A stretch of DNA of 64,000 nucleotides from Prinsepia uniflora. Lineage: Eukaryota; Streptophyta; Magnoliopsida; Rosales; Rosaceae. The translations under genes were made by a program, and so were the position numbers. Within the stretch, counting starts at the first letter, position 1. Each line of letters opens with the position of its first letter. Shown here piece by piece: positions 1-12,139 of this stretch. The stretch is from positions 83,076,863 through 83,140,862 of the forward strand of contig CM064861.1 in assembly GCA_032719365.1 (NCBI GenBank). Direction: 5' to 3'. The notes beneath the pieces are model-generated. The model was not told where the DNA came from and made no database searches. It saw only the letters and a list, made by a program, of their open reading frames with translations.

Positions 1-124
1 TAACAATGAAAATTAATCTGACTAATTTTATAATTTTATATGGTTTGTAAACGGCTCAATATAAACGATTACACATTTCTCTGATTGCTTACTCCTCCCA
101 TTCCTCGTAGTAAATGTACTCTTA

Positions 125-316
125 GGGTGTGTTTGGTATGCCGTATTACACTCCGGATAGGCTAAATAATCTAAAACATGTGTTTGGTACCAGTCGTATT
201 AATTAGTCACCGTATAAGTTAATACGGTTGAATATTTTTATATGGTCCAGACACGCTAAAATAATACGCTCGAAATTGTCCGTATTAAATAGTTGGATAA
301 CTAGTAATCTTGTAAA

Positions 317-355
<39 letters not shown>

Positions 356-737
356 GTAATATAATAAAAATAAAATATTAATTTAGTAAATATTAATAAT
401 AAAAAGTAATAAATACTACTAATAATAAATTAATAATTAATGATATTTTAATAAATAGTAATGATAAAATTAAAAATAATTAATTAATAAAAATATAATA
501 AATAGTAATAATTATTATTATTAAAATAAATAATAATAAAAATAATGACATACATAATTAATATTTAAGATATAAGTATTTCGTCAATTACTATAATATA
601 ATCCGGTCAGTATAATATAGTCGGCATTCTAATCCAGAAAAGTACCAAACGCCCGACTAAATAATCAGTCTATCCGGTGGACAAATTAATCTATCCGATT
701 GAAATAGTCAGTACAGTACGACATACCAAACGAGACC
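125..737. mobile_element. Tourist-like (PIF/Harbinger-type) MITE, copy 1
   Basis: The ends are inverted and share the core TTTGGTATGCCGTA: left GGGTGTGTTTGGTATGCC, right the complement of AGGTCTCGTTTGGTATGTC. They are flanked by a 3-bp TTA duplication (122-124 and 738-740). A TWA target duplication plus a GTTTGG-type terminus is the hallmark of Tourist/Harbinger MITEs. The interior is AT-rich and non-coding and includes an (AAT)n run near 320-352. A second related copy lies at 1320-1817. The element would need a Harbinger transposase in trans, and none is present here. Confidence 0.8.
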
Positions 738-1319
738 TTAGTTTTTGCACTAATGATAATATATTCTACATATTGAATATCGATATTACATTTTACAAAA
801 GTTAAATCTTATATATACATGAAGAAGATTATTGCTAGACCTTTATATTAAGTAGCAATTAGTGCCAACATAAAATAACATTAAATTGTTAATTATCATT
901 TTGGCTGCACAAAGATCTACACCTTTGTAATGGTTTTTATATAAGGACATTGGAAAAAAGGAGTTATACACCATTTTCATACAATGATATTGTGAAAGAA
1001 GAGTTATACTCAAAAAGTAACGACCTCGTTATAATCGAATTTGAAATCTCTAACTAAGTAGTGAAATGGATAAGAATACCCTAAAATCAATAGTACTAGT
1101 AGCCTTCAATTATGTACTTTAAATGGGCTACATCACCAAAAAAACCAACCCAAAATGAGCATTGGGCTCAAGGCGCATACATGTTTAATGATATTTGAAG
1201 CATTACCATTAGGAATAAACCCAGTTTACAGTTAACATATATCATGGCTTTGATCAAGGCCTTCAGGCTCAGTTCACATGTTTTTATTGACCTTGTTAGA
1301 TGCTATAATAATGCAGTAA
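738..1319. other. gene-free stretch
   Basis: AT-rich spacer between the two MITEs. I see no coding potential, repeat or RNA gene in it. Confidence 0.6.
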
Positions 1320-1817
1320 TGACTTATTTGGTATGCCTTATTGTACTAAATATTTTAGTCGGATAAACTAATCTGTCTATCAGATAGACTAACTATTTAA
1401 TGAGGCATTTGATGCTTGACCGGAATAAAATGCGTACTATATTACACTGGACGAATTATATTATAATAGTTGATCAGAAATATTTATATATAAATATAAA
1501 TATTAATTATGTATATTATTATTTTATTTTATTATTTAGTTTAATTAATTATTGATATATTATTATTTCTATTTATTAAAATTTTATTTTAAATTATTAT
1601 TATTATTATTATTATTGTTATTATTATTATTTTCAAGATTATTAGTCATCCGACTATTTAATACGAAAAATTTGGAGAGTATTATTTTAGCGTGTCTGAA
1701 CCGTATAAAGACGTTTAATTGTATTAATTTATAAGGTAGCTAATTAATACAAGTGGTACAAAAAACTCGTATTATATTATATTATTCAGTCTCTTATACG
1801 GCATACCAAATGTAGCT
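1320..1817. mobile_element. Tourist-like MITE, copy 2
   Basis: Termini TGACTTATTTGGTATGCC and, inverted, AGCTACATTTGGTATGCCG, flanked by the 3-bp duplication TAA (1317-1319 and 1818-1820). The subterminal motif GGTATGCCNTATT and the words about Cs around GTCGGATA are shared with the copy at 125-737, so both belong to one family. The interior has an (ATT)n run near 1595-1632. The short ORF read through that run is low-complexity and not a gene. Confidence 0.78.
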
Positions 1818-3949
1818 TAAATGTTGTATACATTTAGTTCCTAGCACTTCTAGAAAGTTCTACCATCTACCCATATATTGATGCATAAAAGATTGTCGTT
1901 GAATTTAGATCAGTGTTCATGGGCTGATTAGCATCACTGCATGACTCATAAATGTAAATTAGTTTATGTTTTAGATAATCGGGTTTACTTCGCCAATAAA
2001 TAACTATAAATATAAATTTATGAATTTATGAGATGATTTTTCTTTTCAAATTTTTTTAATATCTAGAGCACCAAAGTGGATTACCTAAACTGTACACCTT
2101 ATCAACTTCTCTTAGCTTTACATTAATTTTGGTATCATCCCGAAACTTTACTATTAGTAGCAGAGTCCCTAAATTGTATCTAAACATGCAAGACTATCCT
2201 TCTGTTAAAATTTTCAACGATTTTTGTTAAGAAAATATATATGTTAGGACAAAATTACTTTTATTCTTAATAAAAATAGTTGAGAAATTTAACGAAATAA
2301 CTATCCTTAAACGTAAATATAATTCAAAGACGTCTATTATTAATAATAAATCTATAGATGATATTTAAAATTAATGTAAAATTAACAATTTTTCTTTTAT
2401 TTTGCCCTTGCATTTTTTGAATGGACCAAAACCTAAGATTTAATAATAATTATTATTATTATTAAAAAAAAAAAAACAGTATCGCTCTGAACTAGCTGCA
2501 GATCTGCTAGAGATGATGTGACTCAGGCCCTAGAAGTAGAAGCTAGAATGTAGCAGCGCTCATTGGCGATGAACAAGGCCCAGTAAAGCGGTAGGAAATG
2601 CATGCATCTTTATTCTAGATGCGCGCAGGAATATATAATTAGAGTAATAAAGTAACAAAATAGGCTTAAAATAATCTCTAAGTAAATATATCATAATCTC
2701 GTATTTATTAAAAAAAATGCATCTATCTTAAACTCTTAATTCTCGATGCAGATTATGCTTACGAATTTTAAGTAATTAAACAAACATAAATCATGACTAT
2801 GAAATCAAAATACTGATAAAGATATTCTTTCAAAAAAAAAAAAAAAAATCTCTATATAAACTTATTGTTACCTTGTGTTCATCATATACTAAATAAATCT
2901 CGGTAATAACTTTTACTTGCGCAAATAGTGTACGGAATGCGGCCACTTTCCATTGGCCTAAACAATATGCATTATATATTAATCCCAGTTGAGCACAAAT
3001 GCACAAGTAATCTATGCAATCTAGGCAATGATGTATGCTTGTAGTTCATGGATTTTGCTTATAATGATAGTAGCCGCATTTTCTTGAGACCAACACATTT
3101 GTACTTGCAACAGTATATTTGATTATTTTCTGACTTCCACTACTTTATTTTTGAGTTCATCTGACTTTTGTGTATGTGTATAATAATCTTCATTATGAAT
3201 TTTGATTGGCTTGTTATGGAGGGGACCAAATTTGTTTACTTGACTTTGAAGTTTGAAGCTCTAAACCCAGATGGGCTATATGATTGTTCTGCCTTTTTTC
3301 TCTCTTTTAAATTTCAAGTTATTTGGTTACTTATGTGTTTAATCCAGAAATGGGATCATGGGACTTTGGCTCCATTTAGTGAAGGGTACTTGGTTAAAAT
3401 GCAGTGACCCAATTAATTAATTAATTAATTAATTACAGCTGATCTCATAATAAATTAACAAAATTTCGAAAATAAAAAATAAAAAATTGAAAAAATTGAA
3501 AAAATGAAAGAGAAAAAGACATGAAAAACTTATTGAGGAAACGTGAGTTTGGCAATAAAGGACATATTACTATTTCTTGTGGCCAGAATAGAACTTCTTG
3601 TGGTCGTCATCCTCTCCTTCCGAAGTGTACGTAAAAATTGGACTCGCACTTGGGGTTTGTTATTTTTTACACGGAAATTAAAATTTTAATACTTCAAAAA
3701 TCAATGTAAGATGAGGAATTCAGAGTGAGCTTAATTCAAGTATTTTTTTTTCCCAACTCATGGTGCTTGGATCAGATGCTAGAGCATTGATGTGGACTCC
3801 CATTTGTTGCATGTAAGTGGTAAGTTTTTCTAGTAAATTTGCTTTGCACTTTCTCTTCTCAAATTCCTTCATTTTCTTCTCTGTTGATTCTTGCGCAATA
3901 CCAAAACCGAAACCCCCAAAAAGACTCCTATCTTTTCTCTCCACCAAAC
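1818..3949. other. gene-free stretch upstream of the ARM/TPR gene
   Basis: AT-rich intergenic DNA with poly-A runs (about 2464-2477 and 2832-2849) and an (AATT)n microsatellite at about 3411-3437. It presumably holds the promoter of the gene starting at 3950. No convincing TATA box could be singled out and no other gene is supported. Confidence 0.5.
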
Positions 3950-6281
3950 ATGGAATCAAAACTCCAAAGCAACAAGAACAAAACCACAGCCCCAGTGTGT
4001 AAGAAGCCATGTTGTTTCTTCTGCACCCTGAATGAGCAAGTCCCATCTCTCCGAAAATCGAAAATCATCAAAGCCTTGGGAAATTTGCCTCTCAGAAACC
4101 ACCAAGAACATGTCCTCGAATTGAACTGCCTTTGGAACATAGCCATGAAAAAACCCAATGACCCTGAATTCCCATCCCTTGGCGTCTTTGAATGCATGGC
4201 AAGACTCATTCACAAAGGCATCAATAACAAAGAGTGGCTTTTAAGTCATCAAAACATCTACATCCCTTACTATGCTGCCCATATCATTGGCTCTTACACC
4301 ATGAACAAACCTCAATTTGCACACGAGGCAGTGAGATCAGGGGTTGTTTTACCTTTGATTGAGCTCATGAGAGGTAAAATCACATGGGTGGAGCAACAAG
4401 CGGCAGTTCGGGCTCTTGCCCATATAGGTAGCCATGACAAGATCTTTGAAGAAGCCACTGGCTTAAATGGAGTGGAGATTGTAGAATCAGCCATGGAGAT
4501 AGCCTTAACGTGTGTCCGAGAGGTATTTAATGAATTTGTTGGGTTGGAACATTCAAAAAGATTGAAGTATCAAAGAAATTTGGTCACAAGAGGGTTCGGA
4601 GGGTTGGAACTTGAGAACAAAAAGGCAGAGGAATGGGCTTTCCAACTTCAATGTTGGTCTCTCAACCTCCTCAATTTCTTTGCAAGCAAAGGAAAATCTC
4701 TAACTTTGATTTGCAGGAAAGACTTTTTGATTGAGTTGTGTGGGATGCGGGGTTGTCAAACCAGAATTGGAAGAGAAAGTGTTGGGAATTTAGCACAACT
4801 CATAGAGGCGCTTTGCAATCTGTCAAGGTCCTCAGATGATTGGCAGATCATGGCCATTGATTGTCTTTTGCTTCTTCTCAAAGACATGGACATTAGACAC
4901 AAAGTCATGGAGATTTCGGCTGTGTTTCTTGTTGATCTTGTTGAGCTCAAAGGCATTGGAGGAAGAACAAAAATAGGAGACACAATCACACAAATGCTCT
5001 TGCACGACTACCATAAAGTAGAGTATGGGACTTTGAGATTCCAAAGCAGGAAAATTGAGAGGGCTTTAAGGGAGATATGGGATTTGAAGGTTGATAGAAA
5101 AAAGAGGGAGAAGTTGATGTCTGAAGAAGAAATCAATGAGAGGAAATCGAAGGCGAGTCGGTTGAAGAAGGAAGGGAATGTGAAGTTCTGGTTAGGGAAG
5201 ATTGAAGAGGCTGTGATGGAGTATTCAGAGGCGTTGGATTTGTGCCCATTGAAGATTAGAAAAGAAAGGCTTGTGCTTTATAGCAATAGAGCTCAGTGTT
5301 ACTTGCTGATGAAGAAGCCTGAGGCTGTGATTAGTGACACAACAAGGGCTTTGTGTTTGTCATCGTCATCCAGTGCTGTGAGGCCTCATGGTAAGAGCCT
5401 ATGGAGGAGATCACAGGCTTATGACATGAAAGGCTTAGCAAGAGAGAGCTTGATGGACTGCTTGTGGTTTGTCAATGGCAGAGTCAAATCTGGGCAAACT
5501 GAAAGGGATAGAATCATCCCACGGTACGCGGCGCGAATGATCAACAAGCAGATGAAGAGGACTTGTTTGTTTGCTCATGCCAAGCCCAGGCTTTTTTACA
5601 AACATGATGAACTCCATGGCCACAGTGAGTCTTTATTTAAGCATTTAGTTTAGAATTAGAAATAATATTTATTTGCATACTCTTATTAGGGAAAGCATGG
5701 TCTCCTCAATCTACACTAATTGCTACCTTATTCATATTTTCTACTGTTGATTTTCACTTTTACACATCGCATTTGGTTATACCTGATATTATTCATAGTA
5801 GTGTATTATTCAATATCAGTACTTTTAAACAAGGACGTTGTTTCACTTTGCCGCATCTAATTCATTATCAGCCTTTAATATTAACGTACTGTTTTATAAT
5901 TAGTTTATAGCTAGTATCGCATTCAAATATTGATATTCGGTAATATTATCAACGTATTAATTAGCATAATCTAATCCAACGTCACACTTTTTGTTAGCTA
6001 ATTCGGTATTGTTATTCTGTATTATTAACAATTTATGAAATATCGATAATGTATTATTTACAGTAAATTAATATATAATATCAATTTATATTCATCTTTT
6101 TTTCATTTGTAGCTAATATTTACCAATATTGACTTGCTTTACAGGTAAGCCAACCATTGCTGGAGAACCATTTGGTGAGAAAAGATTGAGAAGACTAGAA
6201 AGTGAAAGAAGAAGAAAACATTCAGTAACCCAATGGAGGAAGAAAACTATTGCTGGAGAAACTAAATTGATGTCAATGTAA
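3950..6281 (+). CDS. ARM-repeat/TPR-repeat protein, two exons
   Basis: Exon 1 is 3950-5624, the intron 5625-6144 (donor GTGAGT, acceptor TTTACAG), and exon 2 6145-6281 with TAA. The splice keeps phase (A|GT, Ser) and gives 603 aa. I chose ATG 3950 (MESKLQ...) because family members start just before the Cys cluster CKKPCCFFC (residues 17-25); an in-frame ATG at 3839 only adds a non-conserved leader. The N-terminal and central part is helical, ARM-like (for example the YYAAHIIGSYTMNK region). About residues 402-515 form TPR helices (EGNVKFWLGKIEEAVMEYSE, LYSNRAQCYLLMKKPEAV). The exon 2 tail is basic (EKRLRRLESERRRK). The family is plant-specific and uncharacterised. The repeats suggest a protein-binding scaffold, possibly chaperone-linked; that role is inference. 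Without splicing the frame ends at 5653. Confidence 0.88.
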
Positions 6282-6509
6282 GTACTAAGAGGTTGGGAAG
6301 GTTAAACATTCAGTAACTCAATAAAAAAGAGAAAGTGTTCAAATTTCTATGTATATGGCTTCATTGGACACCTGTTGTACATGGGTTCCATGCAACTCAG
6401 CAAAAACCAGACACTCTCTGGCTCCTTCTGCAACCGACATTTATGTTTCTTTCTGTCACCACGACACTAGTAGGTCCCACGTACGTTGAGATGCAGCTCC
6501 TGCATCGGT

Positions 6510-7893
6510 AGCAATGTTGAAAATATTGGAAATACCGCTGATATATCACTATTTTTTACCAGACGTATGCGGGAGTGAATGAAGATCTTCCCCCAAACTG
6601 CAGCCAACAAAAATCCAGATGAACAAAAATTGAAACTGAAATTGAAATACCATGAACAGAAATTGAACAAATCACGAAAATCGTGAACATAAATCGAACA
6701 AAACGCGAAAATTGTGAACAAAAATGGAAAGAATCACGGATGAACAAATATTGGCCTAATTATTCAATCCTACACAAACATTCAAACATGCAATCCTTCA
6801 GATGAACAGAAATTGAAAAAAAAAAAAACAAATTTAGAGAGTAATCACTCAATCAATACAATTTGGAGTATTATGCTACAATTTTGGAAAAAAAAAAAAA
6901 AAAACACTCAATCACTCACTCACCGATGCCTACAAATTACATCCACAAAAGCATCCTTGAAGCAACATACCTTCGAGAGAGCACAAATTGCGGCAAAACC
7001 CTCACAGAGTCCACAGTCTCCCTCCCTCTTCAATTCACTCAACTACATCGAGAATGTCACCTCTCGAACCTGTCAAACGCCTCACGAAGTCACGATCGTC
7101 GCTGAAACCTCTTGAACCCCTCGAATCTGTCAACGGTCTTGCGAACCTCTTGAAGCACTCGACAGAAGCACGAGAACCTCGTGAATCTCTTGACAACCTC
7201 TATGTTTCTCCGCTTCTCTTAGCTCCTCCTCGACGGCCTCTCCACCTCTCGGCCTCTCTGGTTCAGTCGAGACTCGAGAAACGCTCTCGCCCTCACTAGA
7301 AAGTTCTAGATTGATCTCTCAGTCTCCACACCGATCTAACCTCTCTCTTTTGAGTGTAAAAGATGCAATTGCAACGCTGTGTTTTAATTTTTGTTTTTTG
7401 AGGTGTTTTTTTTTTTAATTTTTGCTTAACTTTTTTTTTTCAAAATCCCAAATATATTATTTGGTAATATACGTTTTAATGTAAAATATGACTTAACGCA
7501 TATATGTTTTAATTTAGAATATATGTGTTTTTGCTCCTTAACTTTTTATCATCATCAAAGTCTAACTTAGTGCAACATTATCAATAAAATTATATTTTAA
7601 TTTAAGTTTATCTTCAAAGTTATATACATGTTAGTCATCATCAGACCCATATTCTATCATATTATTCATAATATATTTATTATATCAAAGTCATTTTATA
7701 GTTTTTATTAGTCTTATATAACAATTATTGTGTACTTAAGTTTTTCTCGAAATTTCAATAAGAATTTCCAACTTTTAGACTAAATTTTCGTCATTTTTGT
7801 TGACCGTAAACGATATCGATATTGAAGTTAGATATCCTTAAATTTGACTAGCGATATATCCATTAATATCGATATTTTAATCCTTGATATATC
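6510..7893. mobile_element. non-autonomous deletion derivative of the hAT element at 48449-54391
   Basis: The left end (GAAAATATTGG... GATATATCAC, near 6519-6545) matches the left end of the 5.9-kb hAT element (GAAAATATCGCC... GATATATCG, from 48459). The right end (about 7500-7893, including TTTTGTTGACCGTAAACGAT and GATATATCC) closely parallels 54060-54390 of that element. The two copies also share a Cys/Leu-rich, Cs-and-tc-rich leader (about 6990-7330 against 48880-49230). The transposase exons are absent. The exact ends and the target duplication could not be fixed, so the limits are approximate. Several short ORFs here are leader sequence, not genes. Confidence 0.62.
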
Positions 7894-8787
7894 CGTCAAA
7901 TAGAAAAATACCATGTTCATTTTCGTATGCATATCATATAACAATTACCATTTTATGTATTTTGATGACATTTACCATGTGAATTATCTATCATTTAGTG
8001 ATAAAGTATAATAATATTTTTCTTTGCATATTATATAGAAAATTTTATATTTAACTCTCATAAAATTGATATCTAATATACATATTAACATAATTGTATT
8101 AAAAAAAAAGTTATAAATTAATTATATATAAATATATGTTACATCAACATGTCACAATAATGTTTTCGTCAAAAAAAAAAAAAAAAAAACAATATCTCTA
8201 CAACAAGCCCTTTTTTTCTCGTCCACTTTCTTGCCAACTTCACTTTTGAAATTGGATTAAGCACTTTCTCACACTTCTATCTATAATTAAGCATTTTGAA
8301 AAACCTTGTAGTAACAAAAAGTCTTTCCTAACAGCTCTATTAGCTAGATTTGGTTTTGATGGAATCCTACCTAATATTGGTTGCGTTCTTACGTTAGCAA
8401 AACATGAATAATTGTGCATGGATTCACAATTAATTGTTGGATTAGTATATCATTATGTTTAATTATTATTTATCTTGTAAAGCAAAACATTTCCGATTCG
8501 ATTTGATTGACCTGGTTAAAGGTGCTTATAAAGTTATAACCCCCTTATCTAGAAGAACATAAACATAATTATTGGGTATATATCCTTTTCCCTTATCTTC
8601 ACCATTCCAAATATTATATTGGACTTAGGGAAAATAGTAACCACGTACACCAAAATTATATGAATTTTGTGTTCTAATGTTCTTCTTTGGTCTCCATTTT
8701 TTATGCAAAACCCCTTTGTTTTAACTTTGTCATTCATAATCTTCAAACAAATTAACTATAATTGAAATAGTAATCGAAACTGTAATT
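7894..8787. other. gene-free stretch
   Basis: AT-rich intergenic DNA between the hAT derivative and the first solo LTR. A poly-A run lies near 8172-8190. I see no coding region or structured repeat. Confidence 0.55.
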
Positions 8788-10088
8788 GCTAATGTAACGA
8801 CCCGTCCCAAATTCCATGATTATATTAGTGACTAATCACGATTAGTGAGGCTAATCGGTGATTAGTTAGGCTAAATTGGACGAACGATACGAAATGACCG
8901 TTTTGCCCCTAGCGTGGGTAAAATGTTGACTTTTCGTTCGGGCGGTCAAATGGACTTTGACCGATGACTGTGACGTAGTTCGTGACGTCACGAGTTCATA
9001 GACAGGTGGCACGTTCAATTCCGACATTCGAGGGGGAAGTTATGACGTTCGGAAGTTTAGGGGCATTTTGGTAATTTGGGTGAATAGGAGGTCAAAAGTT
9101 GACTTTTTGACCGGGAGGTCCGATGGCCGAGGGCCGAAGACCGTTACGTAGATGAGGACGATACGAATCCATAGGCAGGCGGCACACTGAAATCGGACTT
9201 CGAACGGGAGAGTTATGGGTCACGGAAGTTCGATTTCACTATGCACGAACTTCGAGACGGGGACGTTTCGGCGAAATCTAAGTTGGACAGATATTTTGGT
9301 GGGTCCCATGGATGAGTGACAAGTGTCACTCATCCTATTGGCTAAATCCCCTAATTGGTGGATCTATATAATAAAATATTATTATTTTAATTATTTTATA
9401 ATTAAACCTAACAACCTTAAATCCTAGCCATCCATTTCAATTCATCCTTAAATCCACACCCTCCATTTCTCTTCTCTCATCAGCCATCATCTCCTCCTCC
9501 CTTCTCTTCCACGACATCACCTTCATCACTTCATCATCCTTCTTCATTTTCCATTTTCTTCCTTTTCTTCATTTTCTTTCAAAAACCGAAACACAACCCA
9601 TACCCCACCTCACCTTCCCTTATCTGAGTCATAAGTGACCGTGGGAGGAGTGTGAGAGGCAGAGGACGGAGAGGCTGGACGGTGGCCCACGGTGGAAGCC
9701 ACGGCGGAACGAACCCGTGAGGTAAGGAAATATTTCAAATTTTGAAATTTAGTTTTGTTAGTTGTTATTCGATTCTAAGGGTTAAGTTAGGTTGCTGATG
9801 GTCCTAGGAGGAGGTTAGGATTGGTTTTGGGGCTTGGGGTGGCCTGGAACGGTCGTGAACGACGGAGGAAGTCACGGCCGCCATGGTCGAATTGGAGGTA
9901 CGGGTTTTAGTTGTTTTCCTTCCATTTTAATGTCAGAGAACCTTAGGTTAGATTGAGACGAGTAGAATGGGACAAACGGGAGGAGAAACGGTGGCCGGAG
10001 TAGGGAGAACCGGCCGGGTCAAGCCGCGGGTCACGGCGACCCGGTTGTAGTCATTCGGGTCGACCCGCGAGGAGGCAGGGATGACTGA

Positions 10089-10209
10089 TGACGTCATCAT
10101 GTCAGGGATGACGTCATCATGTCAGACTGACATGTCAGACAGTGGCCCAATGGGAGCGTGACACGTGTCACTGTCAGGGGCTGTCAGTGATGACGTCATG
10201 CTGACGTCA
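10089..10209. promoter_or_regulatory. cluster of four TGACGTCA palindromes
   Basis: TGACGTCA occurs at 10089-10096, 10109-10116, 10191-10198 and 10202-10209, with a G-box-like ACACGTGT between them (about 10162-10169). TGACGTCA is the classical plant bZIP/TGA-factor core. The cluster lies inside the predicted first intron of the LTR leader. Related TGACGTCA sites occur in the minus-strand LTR at about 18230-18270. Regulation by bZIP factors is inference. Confidence 0.45.
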
Positions 10210-10920
10210 GCAGGTACTGTAGCGGCGCGTGAAGCCCACGCGCAGCCACTTCAGGCGGCACGTGGCAGGGAATCTGGGGAAGGTTCCAACATACGAAATC
10301 TTTTATTCGATGTAACGAACATTTTGGGACTGGTTTCGTGTCGATCGTACACCGTCTCGATATGTTTCGGGGCATCGGAAGGTTTAGGTTCGGGATTAAA
10401 AATAGTTAAAAATACGAAAAAATTACGGGGCTTTGGTAGGAGGTTAATTAAGTAGTTAGTAACCTTCTATTATGATTTGGACAGGTTTGCGAGTCCCGGT
10501 GATGGTGATCGGCTCGGGGAGCCGTATGGCACGCAAATCGAGGCGGCAGCTCGGACGGTCTGTGAGTGGACCTTGTTTTCTAAATTGGTGCATGCATAAA
10601 TGTTTATTGTATGTTTTATTACTTGTTTGATGATGCCATGGGTGCATTTGTGTGTGGTTACGTATAAGCACGTATTTCGAGGTTTAAGCCTTATACGGTG
10701 CTTATACGGGTCTGTATTTCTTTATTGGTTTTAATGAAATGGCTTTGGATTTGTAAAAGGATAAACTCGGGTATGAGACCCATTTGGTTTTGTCTCGGGC
10801 ATATGACCCCAGATTTCAGGCACGGTGCCCAGCTGATGTCATATGTTCGGGCACGAGACCCAGTTATTTTACGGTTTATGATTTCGGGTCAGGGACCCTA
10901 GATAGATTTCCAAGTTCATA

Positions 10921-11200
10921 ACGGTTTATGGGAACCGACATGAACTCTGGAAAGGTCATTGTGGTTCATGACAGTTTATGGGAACTGGCATGAACCTTTG
11001 TCAGGTCATTCTGGTTCATGACGGTTTATGGGAACTGGCATGAACCCTTGTTATGGTATTATGGTTCATGACGGTTTATGGGAACCGGCATGAACCCTTG
11101 TTGGTTATTACGGTACATGACGGTTTATGGGAACCGGCATATTACCTGATTATGGATATTATGGATCATGACGGTTCAGGGGAACCGGACATGAATGTTT
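10921..11200 (+). repeat. 50-bp tandem repeat, six copies, inside the solo LTR
   Basis: Six imperfect copies start at about 10921, 10971, 11021, 11071, 11120 and 11171, each built on ACGGTTTATGGGAACCGGCA followed by TGAACCCTTG and GGTTCATG. The array sits in the variable region between GTGAGTGGAC (10562) and GTCCACTCAC (11784). Other LTRs of the superfamily carry unrelated arrays in the same place. Confidence 0.85.
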
Positions 11201-12139
11201 ATGTTATGTATATATATGCTCATCTACCTTCCTTTACATGTTCTACTATCTCCTCCGGGGAGGGTCGTTGGCCTGGGTGGACCCCGGAGTAGTCACGGAG
11301 CACCGACTGAGTGGAGTCACCCCCCAGTTGGGTTCCTTACTCTCAGGAAGGCTATGGTTACTATTACCTCGGGTAGGGTCAATGGTCTGCGGACATTGAC
11401 CTTGACTTTGAGATGACTCGGATTGAGACCCGGGTAGCACGCGCGTAGCTTTGGATACCGTGACAGGATTGGTTGTGTGACTTATATATATGTATGTGAT
11501 GTATATATGATATATGATATGTGGTGTGCACAGGTGTGCACAGGATTTGAGCAGTGGCTTGTGTACTTGGTTTCTTTATGGTTTGGGGCCGAGTCCCGTA
11601 TGGATTTGGCCAGTGGCCCGTATGGTCGTTTTCATTGTGGTCCTTTCGACCTTGGTTTATATCTGCTTTGGGCTTAGTCGCACATATGGTTTGTTTTGGA
11701 TAAATGGTTTTCGAATGCATGCATGCTTTTTAGTGGAGGGTACAAATGTCTTCTTATTAAATGTTTTTATAAACTCTTGTTTTGTCCACTCACAGTTTTT
11801 AATGTTTTGACTGCCCTTCAGGTTGACATCGGATGTGAACTGTAGCAGAGACCGAGATATCACATGCCTCCTCCGGATCCTGGCGTACTCTGATAGCCCA
11901 GGAGGGCAAAGGTCGAAATTATCCCTTGTCTGACACTCCGTGTCAGACGGGAGCAGGGTCATCCCGCACTAATCCCGGGGGGATTGGGATGGGTCCTGTC
12001 AGCTAATATATCCTTGACAATATCACGTTTGAATGAGAACTTTATTCTGATTCTCCCAACGAGCTAGTATATCAAAGTCACAAGGTTTTTTAATTTTTGT
12101 TTTTTTTTTGGCCAATAATGCTCCACATATGACATTACG

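Larger units (their letters stand above)
8793..12001 (+). mobile_element. solo LTR of a Ty3/gypsy element, 3.2 kb
   Basis: It begins TGTAACGACCCGTCCC and ends GGGATGGGTCCTGTCA (TG...CA), with a perfect 5-bp target duplication GCTAA at 8788-8792 and 12002-12006. No internal region remains, so it is a solo LTR produced by LTR-LTR recombination. TATA-like TATATAA is near 9365-9371, with an 11-bp-arm palindrome GATGAGTGACA/TGTCACTCATC just upstream (9311-9334). Downstream there are splice-like signals: donor GGTAAGG at 9721, acceptor GGACAG|G at 10484, donor GTGAGTGGAC at 10562, and acceptor CCTTCAG|GT at 11821. The gag-pol element at 19995-28040 has LTRs of the same organisation, which identifies the superfamily. 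ORFs inside are not genes. Confidence 0.9.

Noticed and set aside
1552..1734. 60-residue Leu-rich ORF
   Set aside because: Translation of an (ATT)n microsatellite inside a MITE.
3839..3949. Upstream in-frame ATG adding 37 residues to the ARM/TPR protein
   Set aside because: The added stretch is low-complexity leader sequence. Homologues begin near the MESKLQ/Cys-cluster start, and 3950 has a reasonable context.
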